Shown in pieces: positions 1 through 7,479 of a DNA stretch of 37,027 bases (the stretch's first letter is position 1; every line of letters begins with the position of its first letter). Under the pieces are notes generated by a model. The model ran no database searches and was not told the DNA's origin. It saw only the letters and a list, made by a program, of their open reading frames with translations. The DNA is taken from contig NZ_QFRK01000021.1 in the NCBI RefSeq assembly GCF_003143855.1, forward strand, positions 4-37,030, written 5' to 3'. Both the position numbers and the translations under genes were made by a program. This stretch comes from Streptomyces sp. NWU339 (lineage in GTDB: Bacteria; Actinomycetota; Actinomycetes; Streptomycetales; Streptomycetaceae).

Positions 1-214
1 CGGAGTTGAGGACGACGGCGGCGACCTGGCCGCCCTTGAGCACCTGCTCGGACCAGAGCACGGGTGCGGCCTTGACGCGGTTGGCGGTGAAGACGCCCGC
101 CGCGGCGCGGCGCGGCCCGTTGTTGACCACGAGGGCCAGGTCCGGATTGCCGTTCTCCTTGATCCCGGCGGCGATGCCGGCCGCCGTGAATCCCTTTGCT
201 GCCGTCACACTCAC
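1..214 (-). CDS. argJ: Glutamate N-acetyltransferase / amino-acid acetyltransferase ArgJ (5' part only)
   Basis: Only the first 71 codons lie in the window; the gene runs off its left edge. ArgJ transfers the acetyl group from N-acetylornithine to glutamate, closing the cyclic arginine pathway. The visible N-terminus (MSVTAAKGFTAAGIAAGIK, then DLALVVNNGPRRAAAGVFT) matches actinobacterial ArgJ. The start is the GTG at 214-212, which overlaps the argC stop in a GTGA arrangement, so translation is probably coupled to argC. No autoprocessing site or catalytic residue can be checked because the rest of the gene is outside. Confidence 0.93.
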   Translation of the reverse strand, partial: MSVTAAKGFTAAGIAAGIKENGNPDLALVVNNGPRRAAAGVFTANRVKAAPVLWSEQVLKGGQVAAVVLNS

Positions 215-1239
215 GGCGCGACTCCGATCGTGGTCAGTCCGGTGGACTCGTCGAGCCCGAGGGCGATGTTCATGCTCTGCAGAGCGCCGCCCGCGGTGCC
301 CTTGGTGAGGTTGTCGATGGCGCTGATCGCGATGATCCGCCCCGCGGCCTCGTCGTACGCGACCTGGATCTGGACGGCGTTGGAACCGTAGACGGCCGCC
401 GTGGCGGGCCACTGGCCCTCGGGGAGGAGCCGGACGAAGGGCTCGTCGGCGAACGCCTTCTGGTAGGCGGCCCGGACGGACTCGGCGGTGACCCCGGGCC
501 TGGCCTTGGCACTGCACGTGGCGAGGATGCCGCGGGGCATCGGCGCGAGGGTCGGCGTGAAGGAGACGGAGACCCGCTCCCCCGCCGCCGCGCTGAGGTT
601 CTGGATCATCTCGGGGGTGTGCCGGTGGGTGCCGCCGACGCCGTAGGGCGACATCGACCCCATGACCTCGCTGCCCAGCAGGTGCGGCTTGGCCGCCTTG
701 CCCGCGCCGGAGGTGCCGGAGGCTGCGACGATCACCGCCTCGGCCTCGGCGAGCCCCGCGGTGTAGGCCGGGACGAGGGCCAGCGAGACGGCGGTCGGGT
801 AGCAACCGGGCACCGCGATGCGCTTGGACCCCTCCAGCGCGGCGCGGCCGCCCGGCAGTTCGGGCAGGCCGTAGGGCCAGGTGCCGGCGTGCGGGGAGTC
901 GTAGAACCGCTCCCAGTCGGCGGCGTCGGCGAGCCGGTGGTCGGCGCCCATGTCGACCACGAGCACCTCCGGCCCGAGCTGCTCGGCGACGGCGGCGGAC
1001 TGCCCGTGCGGCAGGGCGAGGAAGACGACATCGTGCCCGGCGAGCACGTCGGCCGTGGTCGCCTCCAGCACCCGCTCGGCGAGCGGCACCAGATGCGGCT
1101 GCAGGCTCCCGAGCCGCTGCCCGGCGTTGGAGTTCCCGGTCAGCGCACCGATCTCCACCCCGGGGTGCGCCAGCAGCAGGCGCAGAAGCTCCCCACCCGC
1201 ATATCCACTGGCCCCGGCCACAGCCACCCGTACGCTCAC
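211..1239 (-). CDS. argC: N-acetyl-gamma-glutamyl-phosphate reductase
   Basis: NADPH-dependent reduction of N-acetylglutamyl phosphate to the semialdehyde, third step of arginine synthesis, in the cytoplasm. The 342-residue product has the usual length. The N-terminal dinucleotide-binding motif GASGYAGGELLRLL is at residues 9-22, and the catalytic cysteine sits in VPGCYPTA (Cys146). The GTG start at 1239 has a strong ribosome binding site (GAGGAGGAGG) about five bases upstream. It is the first gene of an arg cluster continuing into argJ with a 4-base overlap. An AT-rich element resembling tandem ARG boxes lies directly upstream, so ArgR repression by arginine is likely. Confidence 0.97.
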   Translation of the reverse strand: MSVRVAVAGASGYAGGELLRLLLAHPGVEIGALTGNSNAGQRLGSLQPHLVPLAERVLEATTADVLAGHDVVFLALPHGQSAAVAEQLGPEVLVVDMGADHRLADAADWERFYDSPHAGTWPYGLPELPGGRAALEGSKRIAVPGCYPTAVSLALVPAYTAGLAEAEAVIVAASGTSGAGKAAKPHLLGSEVMGSMSPYGVGGTHRHTPEMIQNLSAAAGERVSVSFTPTLAPMPRGILATCSAKARPGVTAESVRAAYQKAFADEPFVRLLPEGQWPATAAVYGSNAVQIQVAYDEAAGRIIAISAIDNLTKGTAGGALQSMNIALGLDESTGLTTIGVAP

Positions 1240-1256
1240 GAAAACCTCCTCCTCGA

Positions 1257-1296
1257 TGGCATGACTATACGTATATCCGCACGTTTATGCAATGCC
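1257..1296 (-). promoter_or_regulatory. Probable ArgR operator (tandem ARG-box-like element) upstream of argC
   Basis: Read on the minus strand, this AT-rich patch contains TTGCATAAACGTGC followed by ATATACGTATAGTCATGCC. The TGCATA and TATACGTATA cores resemble the TGCAT/ATGCA half-sites of streptomycete ARG boxes. It stands out from the GC-rich surroundings and lies between the argC ribosome binding site and the divergent araC-type gene. The operator role is inferred from position and motif likeness. Confidence 0.6.
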
Positions 1297-1443
1297 GCAC
1301 AGGGAGTACCGGGTGAGAGCGTCGTGGCGGGGCCGGCATGCGCACCCGACTCGATCGGGCACAGGATGTCGGGTCCGGCGGGACGCGTGCCGCCTAGCGT
1401 GTCGATCGCAAGCAAGAAGGAACAAGAAGGAAGGAGACCGGGC

Positions 1444-2310
1444 GTGCTGGAGCGGCTCAACCAGGCCATGGAGCAGATCGAGCACGGTCTCGACCGGCCC
1501 GTCGATGTGGCGGGGCTGGCACGCACCGCGATGACCTCGGAATACCACCTGCGCCGGATGTTCTCCGCGCTGGCGGGCATGCCGTTGTCGGAGTACGTCC
1601 GGCGTCGGCGGCTGACCGTCGCGGGTGCCGAGGTGCTCGCCGGCCGTGAGTCGCTGCTGGAGATCGCGGTGCGCTACGGCTACGGCTCGGGGGAGGCGTT
1701 CGCGCGGGCGTTCCGCGCCATGCACGGTGTCGGTCCGGGCGAGGCCCGGCGCACCGGCTGCGCGCTCGTCTCCCAGCCCCGGTTGACCTTCCGCCTCACC
1801 GTCGAAGGGAGCAGCAGCATGCGCTATCGCGTGATCGACCGTCCGGCCTTCACCGTTGTCGGCCTCAAAGCCCGGGTGCCACTGGTGCACTCGGGGCCGA
1901 ACCAGGCGATCATCGACTTCGTCCGCGGCATCGAACCGCGGACCGTGGAGCGCCTGGAGCAACTGTCGGACCAGGAGCCCCAGGGCATCGTCGCGGTCTG
2001 CGACGACCTGGACCCCAGCCGCGCCGAGGGCACCGAACTCGACTACTACCACGGGGTGATCACGTCGGCGGCCGCCCCCGAGGGAACCACGTCACTGGCC
2101 GTCCCGACCGGCACCTGGGCGGTCTTCACCACCTCCGGGCCGGCCCCGCAGGCCATCCAGGAGCTGTGGCGGGACGTGTTCACCCAGTGGTTCCCGTCGA
2201 ACCCGTACCGCAGCCGCCCCGGCCCGGAGCTCCTGCGCACCCGCCTATCACCGGACAAGGCCGAAGCCGACGCCGAATTGTGGCTCCCGGTGGAGCGGGA
2301 GCAGGGGTGA
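1444..2310 (+). CDS. AraC-family regulator with C-terminal GyrI-like effector domain
   Basis: A 288-residue transcription regulator. Residues about 8-104 form the double helix-turn-helix of AraC/XylS proteins (for example TSEYHLRRMFSALAGMPLSEY and the second helix around IAVRYGYGSGEAFARAFR). Residues about 127-285 resemble the GyrI/Rob small-molecule-binding fold (MRYRVIDRPAFTVVGLK, then a PTGTWAVFTTSGPAPQ stretch near the end). This MarA/Rob plus GyrI-like architecture usually senses hydrophobic drugs or dyes. The open frame extends far upstream, but the GTG at 1444 is chosen because AAGGAGA precedes it by about seven bases and the AraC homology begins there. It is divergent from argC; its target is unknown. 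Confidence 0.88.
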   Translation: MLERLNQAMEQIEHGLDRPVDVAGLARTAMTSEYHLRRMFSALAGMPLSEYVRRRRLTVAGAEVLAGRESLLEIAVRYGYGSGEAFARAFRAMHGVGPGEARRTGCALVSQPRLTFRLTVEGSSSMRYRVIDRPAFTVVGLKARVPLVHSGPNQAIIDFVRGIEPRTVERLEQLSDQEPQGIVAVCDDLDPSRAEGTELDYYHGVITSAAAPEGTTSLAVPTGTWAVFTTSGPAPQAIQELWRDVFTQWFPSNPYRSRPGPELLRTRLSPDKAEADAELWLPVEREQG

Positions 2311-2312
2311 AC

Positions 2313-2334
2313 ACGGCACCGGGCCCGTGGCCGT
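2313..2334. terminator. Possible bidirectional terminator hairpin
   Basis: A 22-base near-palindrome (ACGGC at one end, GCCGT at the other, with CGGGCCCG in the middle and two mismatches) immediately after the AraC-type gene stop. It lies between convergent genes. There is no T run, as is common in streptomycetes. Confidence 0.3.
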
Positions 2335-2416
2335 CGAACGGTACGAACGCTTCAGCCGACAGCACGGGCCGGCTGGGCCGAGGCGCTCGGTTCGGACGTG
2401 GACGGCCGGCCACGCA

Positions 2417-3514
2417 TCACACCAGGCTGACCCGCATGCCGCCCTCGGCCAGGACGTCGAGGACCTCGGCGAACAGGTCCAAGGGCCGGCCACGAGGTGT
2501 CAGGGTCCGGGACAGGTACTCGCGTGCGGTCGCGGAGTGCCGCCAGAGCAAGGTCGCGGGGGCCGTGTAACCGAAGGAGCCGCGCAGGCAGTCCGTGAGG
2601 GCGTCGAGACAGCCTCCGAAATAGCCGCCCGGCCCGTTCACCGCCTCGCCGAGCGCCAGGTAGAGGCCCGGTTCGTCGGTGATCTGCCGGCCGTCGAGTT
2701 CGTAGGCGTGGCCAGTCCGCCGGTCACGGTGGGTACGACGGCAGGCCCGGTCCCGGGCCAGGTCGAGCCAGACCTCGCGACGCCGCGTGTCGAGTCCGGC
2801 CCAGGCGCCAAGGGTGTCCGGCGGCCCGGCGAGCCATCGTTCCCAAACTGAGTGCGCGTACGTGGGAACAGGGGTGAAGAACTCTCCGTCGAGCTCCAGG
2901 TCGATCAGGTCCGCCCCGTAGGAGGACGGGCCCCAGCCACGGACGGTGGTCCACAACAACCGATCGGTGAGCGGTTCGCCTCGGGCATCCCGTATCTCCA
3001 GCGCGGCCTGTTCCAGGTCCAGCGCCCGCCGGGTGCCCGTCCTCAGTGCCGTTCTCAGTCGATCACCCTGGGCCAGCCCTTGCAGGACGAGTGGGGGCGC
3101 CGTTCTCTCCGGCGGCAGGACGCGGGCGTATTCCCGGCAGGAGCCCAGCCACCGACTCCCGTCATGCACACGAACGGGGCCCCGGTATCCCCCGGGCGGG
3201 CCTTCGTAGTCGTCCTGGCCGGTGAGAACGAGACTGTCCGATCCGGGAAGCAGTCCGAGGCTCTCCGCGTCCTCCAGCAGCCAGGGTTCGAGTGCCCCGT
3301 CATCCGGTACCAGCCACACCCTGCTGCCCACCCAGCCCCGCACGTCGCCGTTCTCCGGAATCCAGCCGAACAGTTCGTACGTCCCGCGCCGGGGCTCACC
3401 GAACAGCCCGTCCACTGTCTCGCACACACCCCAGATGTGGCCATGGTCTGTGTCCGTGAGCTCGTACCGCTCGCGCCCTCGATGGTCGCTTTCTCCATGC
3501 ACTTGAGTGATCAT
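2417..3514 (-). CDS. Barstar-family (ribonuclease-inhibitor-like) protein
   Basis: A 365-residue protein. The last ~98 residues (from GHAYELDGRQITDEPGLYLA onward, including ALGEAVNGPGGYFGGCLDAL) match the barstar fold, which binds and neutralises barnase-type RNases. The first ~265 residues (YELTDTDHGHIWGVCETVDG, TYELFGWIPENGDVRGW, and so on) are a conserved streptomycete extension without a function I can name. No barnase-like toxin gene is nearby. Start choice is uncertain: ATG at 3514 fits the conserved N-terminus, whereas GTG at 3649 would overlap the upstream gene's stop (GTGA) but adds 45 residues that do not look conserved. Neither has a good ribosome binding site. The gene is last in a minus-strand series behind the repeat protein. 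Confidence 0.78.
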   Translation of the reverse strand: MITQVHGESDHRGRERYELTDTDHGHIWGVCETVDGLFGEPRRGTYELFGWIPENGDVRGWVGSRVWLVPDDGALEPWLLEDAESLGLLPGSDSLVLTGQDDYEGPPGGYRGPVRVHDGSRWLGSCREYARVLPPERTAPPLVLQGLAQGDRLRTALRTGTRRALDLEQAALEIRDARGEPLTDRLLWTTVRGWGPSSYGADLIDLELDGEFFTPVPTYAHSVWERWLAGPPDTLGAWAGLDTRRREVWLDLARDRACRRTHRDRRTGHAYELDGRQITDEPGLYLALGEAVNGPGGYFGGCLDALTDCLRGSFGYTAPATLLWRHSATAREYLSRTLTPRGRPLDLFAEVLDVLAEGGMRVSLV

Positions 3515-3645
3515 GCCCGTACCGGCTTTGCCGACGAAGCCGTTTTTGTCGCAGCGGGTTGACGTAGGTTCAAGCCTGAGCACTCCAGTCGGTAGGCGGC
3601 CCTCAAACGGGTGAGGCCGAGCGTTCGGCAGGGCAGGCGGGGCAT

Positions 3646-5169
3646 TCACAGCTGGGGAACGAGGTCTGACATCACGGCAAGCGGCAGCGCCGGGTTGGCC
3701 GCCGCCGCTTCCACCACCTGCGAGTCGGCGTCGGTGAGCAGTTCCACGATGACCGGCGGCGGGAGAGTCGGATGGACGGCCGCCATGGGTCTCGCTTGCC
3801 TGTCCGCCAGGCAGGCGAGCAGTGCTCGGGCTGTCGCGTTCCGGTGCCGGGCGATCTCGCGGAAGGCCTTCTGCGCCGGTGGTTCGTGCCGGGTCAGGTG
3901 CTCCAGCAACGCCGGACTCGCTTCCGGGTTGGCCGCCACCTTGGCCAGGACCCGGACTCCGTGGCGGTCGAGCATGGCGCGCAACTGAACTTCGGTGAGG
4001 CCCGGGTGCGGAGCGACGGATTTGGCCACTTTCGCGTCGACGTCACCGGCCAGCGCGTCGCGGATCTCAGGCGGTAGGTCGCGTCGTTGACCCACGAGCA
4101 TGCGCACGGCCGGGTTCGGTGACTGGGCCAGCTGCCGAACCTCACCGGGCGACGCGGCAGCGATCCGTGGCAGCAGACTGGCGCCGATCCTGGTGTCGTC
4201 GGCCAGGTGGACGAGTACGTCGAGCGACACATTCGGGTTGCCCGCGAGCCTGCGCCGTACGTCGTGGTCATGGTCGTCGGCCAGGGTACGCATCAGAGCG
4301 ACGTCGATCGCGGGGTTCCCGGCGAGGTCGGCCCGGACACCGGGGACAGGGTCTGCGGCCAGTCGCCGGTACACCTCCGTGGGCAGACCGGGGCGCGTGG
4401 CAAGCGTCCAGCGCAGCAGCATCGAAGGATGGTCCACGAAACCGACCACCGCTTCGGTGGGTGTCCCCGGATTCCGCAACGCGGCCTCCTGGATCTCACA
4501 CATCGTGGACTCGTGGGAACCGTCGCAGGAGGCGCCCGGCGGCAGATCGCAGTCGGGCCGCGGACACTGCGGCTCATGCACGAAGGGCGGCGCTTCACGG
4601 TCGCAGACCAGGCATCGACGCGGCGGAGGCAGCTCCTCGCCGATGAGCGCTGCAAGTACGTCCGGGGGCGTCGCCTCGTTGGCGGCCACCGCACGGCGGA
4701 CCTCGGCGTGCGGATGGCCGGCAAGTCTGGTGGTCATGTCGGGCGTGGTCCACAACGCCAGCTCCGTGACGACGCGGATATCCGAGTCCGCGGCGAGAGT
4801 CTCCCTCACATCCGCCGGAAGGCCGGGGCAGGCGGCGAGTTTCTCCCGGTGCTCCAGAACCGGATCGGCTGCGAAGCGGCGTGCCCATTCCGGGGTGCCG
4901 GCTCGCTTTTCGAGCAGGGCGAGGGCGGCACGCGGCTGTGTCACCGGATCGACGTCGGCGACGGTCAGCAGGCCTTTGTACGCAAGCCGCACACCGCTCT
5001 CCGGAACGCGCGCGGCCACCGCGGCCGCCTGCGCACGGCTGAGATCCTTCCGAGCCGCGAGGCTCTCGGCGATGTCGTCGTCCGCGACCGCGATCAGTCG
5101 GTCGACCAGCTCGGCCGGCAGGGCCGGATTGGCGGCGAGCCCGCACAGGAGTTGATCCACGGAGGTCAT
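3646..5169 (-). CDS. LRV/HEAT-like repeat protein with central six-cysteine insert
   Basis: A 507-residue all-helical repeat protein. Units of about 24 residues with the pattern LAxNPxLPxEVxxxLAxDxDxxVR recur along its length (LAANPALPAELVDRLIAVAD near the start, LAGNPNVSLDVLVHLADD and VAANPEASPALLEHLTRH later). This is the leucine-rich-repeat-variant (LRV) signature. The repeats are interrupted at residues 186-224 by Cys186, 189, 202, 207, 215 and 224, probably a metal or Fe-S site; the Azotobacter LRV protein also carries an Fe-S cluster, but N-terminally. The ATG at 5169 has only a weak GCAGG upstream. It follows the HTH/DUF397 pair and precedes the barstar gene. It is presumably a protein-binding scaffold; its function is unknown. 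Confidence 0.85.
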   Translation of the reverse strand: MTSVDQLLCGLAANPALPAELVDRLIAVADDDIAESLAARKDLSRAQAAAVAARVPESGVRLAYKGLLTVADVDPVTQPRAALALLEKRAGTPEWARRFAADPVLEHREKLAACPGLPADVRETLAADSDIRVVTELALWTTPDMTTRLAGHPHAEVRRAVAANEATPPDVLAALIGEELPPPRRCLVCDREAPPFVHEPQCPRPDCDLPPGASCDGSHESTMCEIQEAALRNPGTPTEAVVGFVDHPSMLLRWTLATRPGLPTEVYRRLAADPVPGVRADLAGNPAIDVALMRTLADDHDHDVRRRLAGNPNVSLDVLVHLADDTRIGASLLPRIAAASPGEVRQLAQSPNPAVRMLVGQRRDLPPEIRDALAGDVDAKVAKSVAPHPGLTEVQLRAMLDRHGVRVLAKVAANPEASPALLEHLTRHEPPAQKAFREIARHRNATARALLACLADRQARPMAAVHPTLPPPVIVELLTDADSQVVEAAAANPALPLAVMSDLVPQL

Positions 5170-5178
5170 CCTGCATCT

Positions 5179-5201
5179 GCCCCTGACACCGTGCCAGGGG
5201 C
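5179..5201 (-). terminator. Hairpin between DUF397 gene and LRV-repeat gene
   Basis: Perfect 7-base stem GCCCCTG/CAGGGGC with a 9-base loop, ten bases upstream of the LRV-protein start and 28 bases after the DUF397 stop. It could partly terminate HTH/DUF397 transcripts or influence initiation of the next gene. There is no T run. Confidence 0.4.
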
Positions 5202-5229
5202 AGGGGTCAACAGACCGCAGAGACAGGCC

Positions 5230-5430
5230 CTACAGGGACGTGAACCCGACGAACGCCGACCAGGCTGCGGGGTGGACCGAGACACCGGGGCGGCGTATGT
5301 CCTTGGAGTCGCGTACATGGATTGCGTGTGGGCAGGACGCCACCTCGACGCACTCGCCGCCTTCCTCACTGCTGTAGCTGCTCTTGACCCACAGAAGCCC
5401 AGACGTGTGCTCCCGTGCCCTGGCTTTCAT
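5230..5430 (-). CDS. DUF397 small protein
   Basis: A 66-residue protein. The stretch LLWVKSSYSSEEGGECVEVA, followed by IHVRDSKD and a final WSAFVGF motif, is the DUF397 signature. In streptomycetes DUF397 proteins are encoded directly after Scr1/WhiJ-like HTH regulators and act with them in development or in toxin-antitoxin-like pairs. The ATG overlaps the HTH gene stop by four bases (ATGA, 5427-5430), so translation is coupled. It probably modulates the adjacent regulator by direct binding (inferred). Confidence 0.92.
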   Translation of the reverse strand: MKARAREHTSGLLWVKSSYSSEEGGECVEVASCPHAIHVRDSKDIRRPGVSVHPAAWSAFVGFTSL

Positions 5431-6299
5431 AGCTCCCCCAGCAGTTTCTCAACGTGGCTGAGCGACGCCCGAGGCGTGAGCGCCTGTGCTCGCAGAATGC
5501 CGTACTTGACCTCAAGGCCCTTCACGGGCCGTCGCTCAGTGTGTACATGGCTGACGTTCTGAACCTCGACATAAGCGATCCTGCGCCCTTCGGCCGTCTC
5601 GATCAAGGTGAAGGGACCGGCCATTCCAGCATTCTCCTCGCTCCCCAGCGACATGACCTGGATCTCAACCGTCGGCTTCCGCCCAGCCAGCAGAATGTGT
5701 TCCAACTGGCCACGCAACACCTCCCGGCCGCCGATCGGCCTTCGCAGCACGGACTCGTCGATGACGAAGCTCATCAGCGGCTGAGGGCTCTTGCCGTAGA
5801 CCTCTTGACGCGCCAGGCGTGCCGCGACTCGTCGGGCAATGGCGTCCTCGTCGAGTGGCGGACGCATCATGCCGAACACCGCCTGCGCGTACTCCTCCGT
5901 CTGCAGCAGCCCCGGTACCGCCTGATTCGCGTACACGTGCAGTTCGACCGCTTCCGCCTCCAGCCGCGCCGCGTCCCGGAAGAACGCCGGATACTGCGCC
6001 CGCGCGATCTCCTCCTTCATCTCCTGGAGGACACCGCCCGCGTCCAGGAGTTCGTCCGCCTGATCGATGAACTTCGGCGGCGGGATCCGGCGGCCCTGTT
6101 CGTACGCGGCGATCGTCGAGGCCGAGTAACCCGTCATCGAACCGAACTCAGGCCGTTCCAGGCCCGCCCGGCCCCGGAACCGCTTCAGCTGCCGCCCGAA
6201 GACACGCAGGATGCCGGAGCTTGCCCCCGCATCCCGTTCGCCTTCCTCCGTACCGGGCTCTTCGACAGCCCGTCCCATCAGATCGCTCATGTGCATCAT
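5427..6299 (-). CDS. Scr1/WhiJ-type XRE helix-turn-helix regulator (DUF5753)
   Basis: A 290-residue cytoplasmic DNA-binding protein. Residues about 30-90 form an XRE-type HTH (FGRQLKRFRGRAGLERPEF, then GYSASTIAAYEQGRRIPPP). The remainder is the DUF5753/Scr1 domain (AVELHVYANQAVPGLLQTEEYAQAVF, FVIDESVLRRPIGG, a final VKYGILRAQALTPRASLSHV). The open frame continues 350 codons upstream, but the ATG at 6299 follows GGGAGAGG with a 5-6 base spacer and begins the conserved part. It is encoded immediately before, and overlapping, its DUF397 partner. Such pairs regulate sporulation or antibiotic genes. The usual neighbouring ATP-binding protein is not seen. Confidence 0.9.
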   Translation of the reverse strand: MMHMSDLMGRAVEEPGTEEGERDAGASSGILRVFGRQLKRFRGRAGLERPEFGSMTGYSASTIAAYEQGRRIPPPKFIDQADELLDAGGVLQEMKEEIARAQYPAFFRDAARLEAEAVELHVYANQAVPGLLQTEEYAQAVFGMMRPPLDEDAIARRVAARLARQEVYGKSPQPLMSFVIDESVLRRPIGGREVLRGQLEHILLAGRKPTVEIQVMSLGSEENAGMAGPFTLIETAEGRRIAYVEVQNVSHVHTERRPVKGLEVKYGILRAQALTPRASLSHVEKLLGEL

Positions 6300-6631
6300 C
6301 ACCGCCTCTCCCGTCAACGCGGCTCCGCGTCGAAGCGACACGCTCCGCCCCGCCCACACGCACCGACGAGCGACGTACAGCGACCAGACGTGTGCGCACC
6401 GTTCACCTCGTCGCGCGAGCGCTCGTCCGTACCCCGCTTGAGAAGCAAGCCGCCACTTGCCTGTGGTGTCGGCTATGGCGGATTCACCCAGGAGCCGCTG
6501 GAAATAGGCCAGGCCACCCCTGCGGTCCTGGACGGTATCTGCGGCAATCTGATTCACATCGAGCACAGCACGCAGGGACCTGCGAAGGCGGGCAGCGGGT
6601 CCTCTCTCCACCGCCCCAGGCCTCGTCCCCC
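6300..6631. other. Intergenic region between HTH gene start and esterase stop
   Basis: No convincing gene. It should contain the HTH promoter. Two short perfect palindromes are visible, GTGCGCAC at 6392-6399 and CGAGCGCTCG at 6416-6425, which could be operators. The stretch 6430-6600 is less GC-biased than its neighbours, and its minus-strand open frame shows no recognisable domain. Confidence 0.4.
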
Positions 6632-7276
6632 TCAGGCCGCACCCTCCCACGCGCGCCGCAGGAAGGCCGAGGCGTCCGCCAGTTCCGGGAGGGTGATGCC
6701 GTGGCCCTGGCCCGGGTAGCGGCGTTCCTCGAGGTGTGCGCCGGACTCCTCGCGGAGCCAGGCGCCGGTCCGGGTGACGAGGTCGGCGGGGATCACCTGG
6801 TCCGCGGTGTCGCGGCCCCAGAAGACCGGCACCCCGGTCAGGCGGCCCTGCTCCTCGGGCAGACCCGCGTCCCACGGCAGGGTGCCGGACAGGAGGACGG
6901 CGGCGGCGAACCGCTCCGGGCGGGCGAGCAGCAGGCCGCCCGCCATGGCCATGCCGCCGGAGAAGCCGAGCAGTGAGACCGACGTGTGGCCGGCGGCCTC
7001 GGTGTCGAGCCAGCGGAAGAGCCAGTCGGCGGTGGCCGCGATGGAGTCGGGCAGGGGGCGCCCGATCCCCCGGTTGGCGAACCACGCGTATCCGCCGCCC
7101 TCGGCCAGCGGGGCGCGCACGAAGGCCATCGTGGCCTCCTGCGGCAGATGCGGCGCGAGCTGCGCGAACGACGCCTCGTCCGCTCCCCGCCCGTGCAGGG
7201 CGACGACGAGCGGCGTGCCGGGCCTGCGGTCGGGTTCGACGGACCAGCCGACCGTGGGTGCGGCGGTGTGGGGCAT
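6632..7276 (-). CDS. Alpha/beta-hydrolase, phospholipase/carboxylesterase family
   Basis: A 214-residue cytoplasmic esterase of the YpfH/carboxylesterase-2 type. The oxyanion loop VALHGRGADE is at residues 25-34. The nucleophile is Ser106 in LLGFSGGMAMAGG (a GxSxG motif with Gly at the last variable position), the likely acid is Asp159 in RDTADQVIP, and the histidine is His192 in GQGHGITLPE. The ATG at 7276 has AAGGAG about eight bases upstream; the open frame runs 42 codons further but into the promoter region. It is divergent from a DoxX gene, with shared palindromes between them. The substrate is unknown, perhaps an aromatic or thioester xenobiotic. Confidence 0.9.
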   Translation of the reverse strand: MPHTAAPTVGWSVEPDRRPGTPLVVALHGRGADEASFAQLAPHLPQEATMAFVRAPLAEGGGYAWFANRGIGRPLPDSIAATADWLFRWLDTEAAGHTSVSLLGFSGGMAMAGGLLLARPERFAAAVLLSGTLPWDAGLPEEQGRLTGVPVFWGRDTADQVIPADLVTRTGAWLREESGAHLEERRYPGQGHGITLPELADASAFLRRAWEGAA

Positions 7277-7352
7277 GGCGGCGGCTCCTTGGGTGGCGTG
7301 GGGCAGACACGGGTTTCGGCTCGGGGCCGAGCACGGTCGAGCGTACTCGCAC

Positions 7353-7370
7353 TGCTTGAAAGTTGAAGCA
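7353..7370. promoter_or_regulatory. Imperfect inverted repeat, possible regulator site 1
   Basis: TGCTTGAAAGTTGAAGCA has perfect 5-base outer arms (TGCTT/AAGCA) and internal TTGAA words. It lies between the divergent esterase and DoxX genes and shares its core with the second palindrome 20 bases away. Confidence 0.45.
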
Positions 7371-7389
7371 AGGGTCATGGCTGGGTTAG

Positions 7390-7403
7390 CTTGAAGCTTC
7401 AAG
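7390..7403. promoter_or_regulatory. Perfect 14-base palindrome, MarR-like operator (site 2)
   Basis: CTTGAAGCTTCAAG is a perfect palindrome of the TTGAA-TTCAA type used by MarR-family repressors. It sits in the esterase/DoxX divergent promoter region, about 75 bases before the DoxX start. No MarR gene is adjacent, so the regulator would act in trans. Confidence 0.6.
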
Positions 7404-7479
7404 TTTGTCGGGGCGGGCGTCGCTCAGTGCCGCGCGGCGCCCCCACCGTCTTCGCCGTCCCCTTCCGAGGAGTCCCCCC

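Noticed and set aside
196..1443. N-terminal 416 codons of the long plus-strand frame that ends with the AraC-type regulator
   Set aside because: They run antisense to argC and have the low-complexity composition of a shadow frame; the regulator's own SD and homology begin at 1444.
2311..6631. A barnase-type toxin gene paired with the barstar-like protein
   Set aside because: All frames were checked around the gene; none shows a small secreted RNase with the expected catalytic Glu/Arg/His pattern.
6303..7352. Upstream half of the long minus-strand frame containing the HTH regulator
   Set aside because: It overlaps the esterase in another frame and is arginine/proline-rich without domain likeness; the HTH start at 6299 has a good SD.
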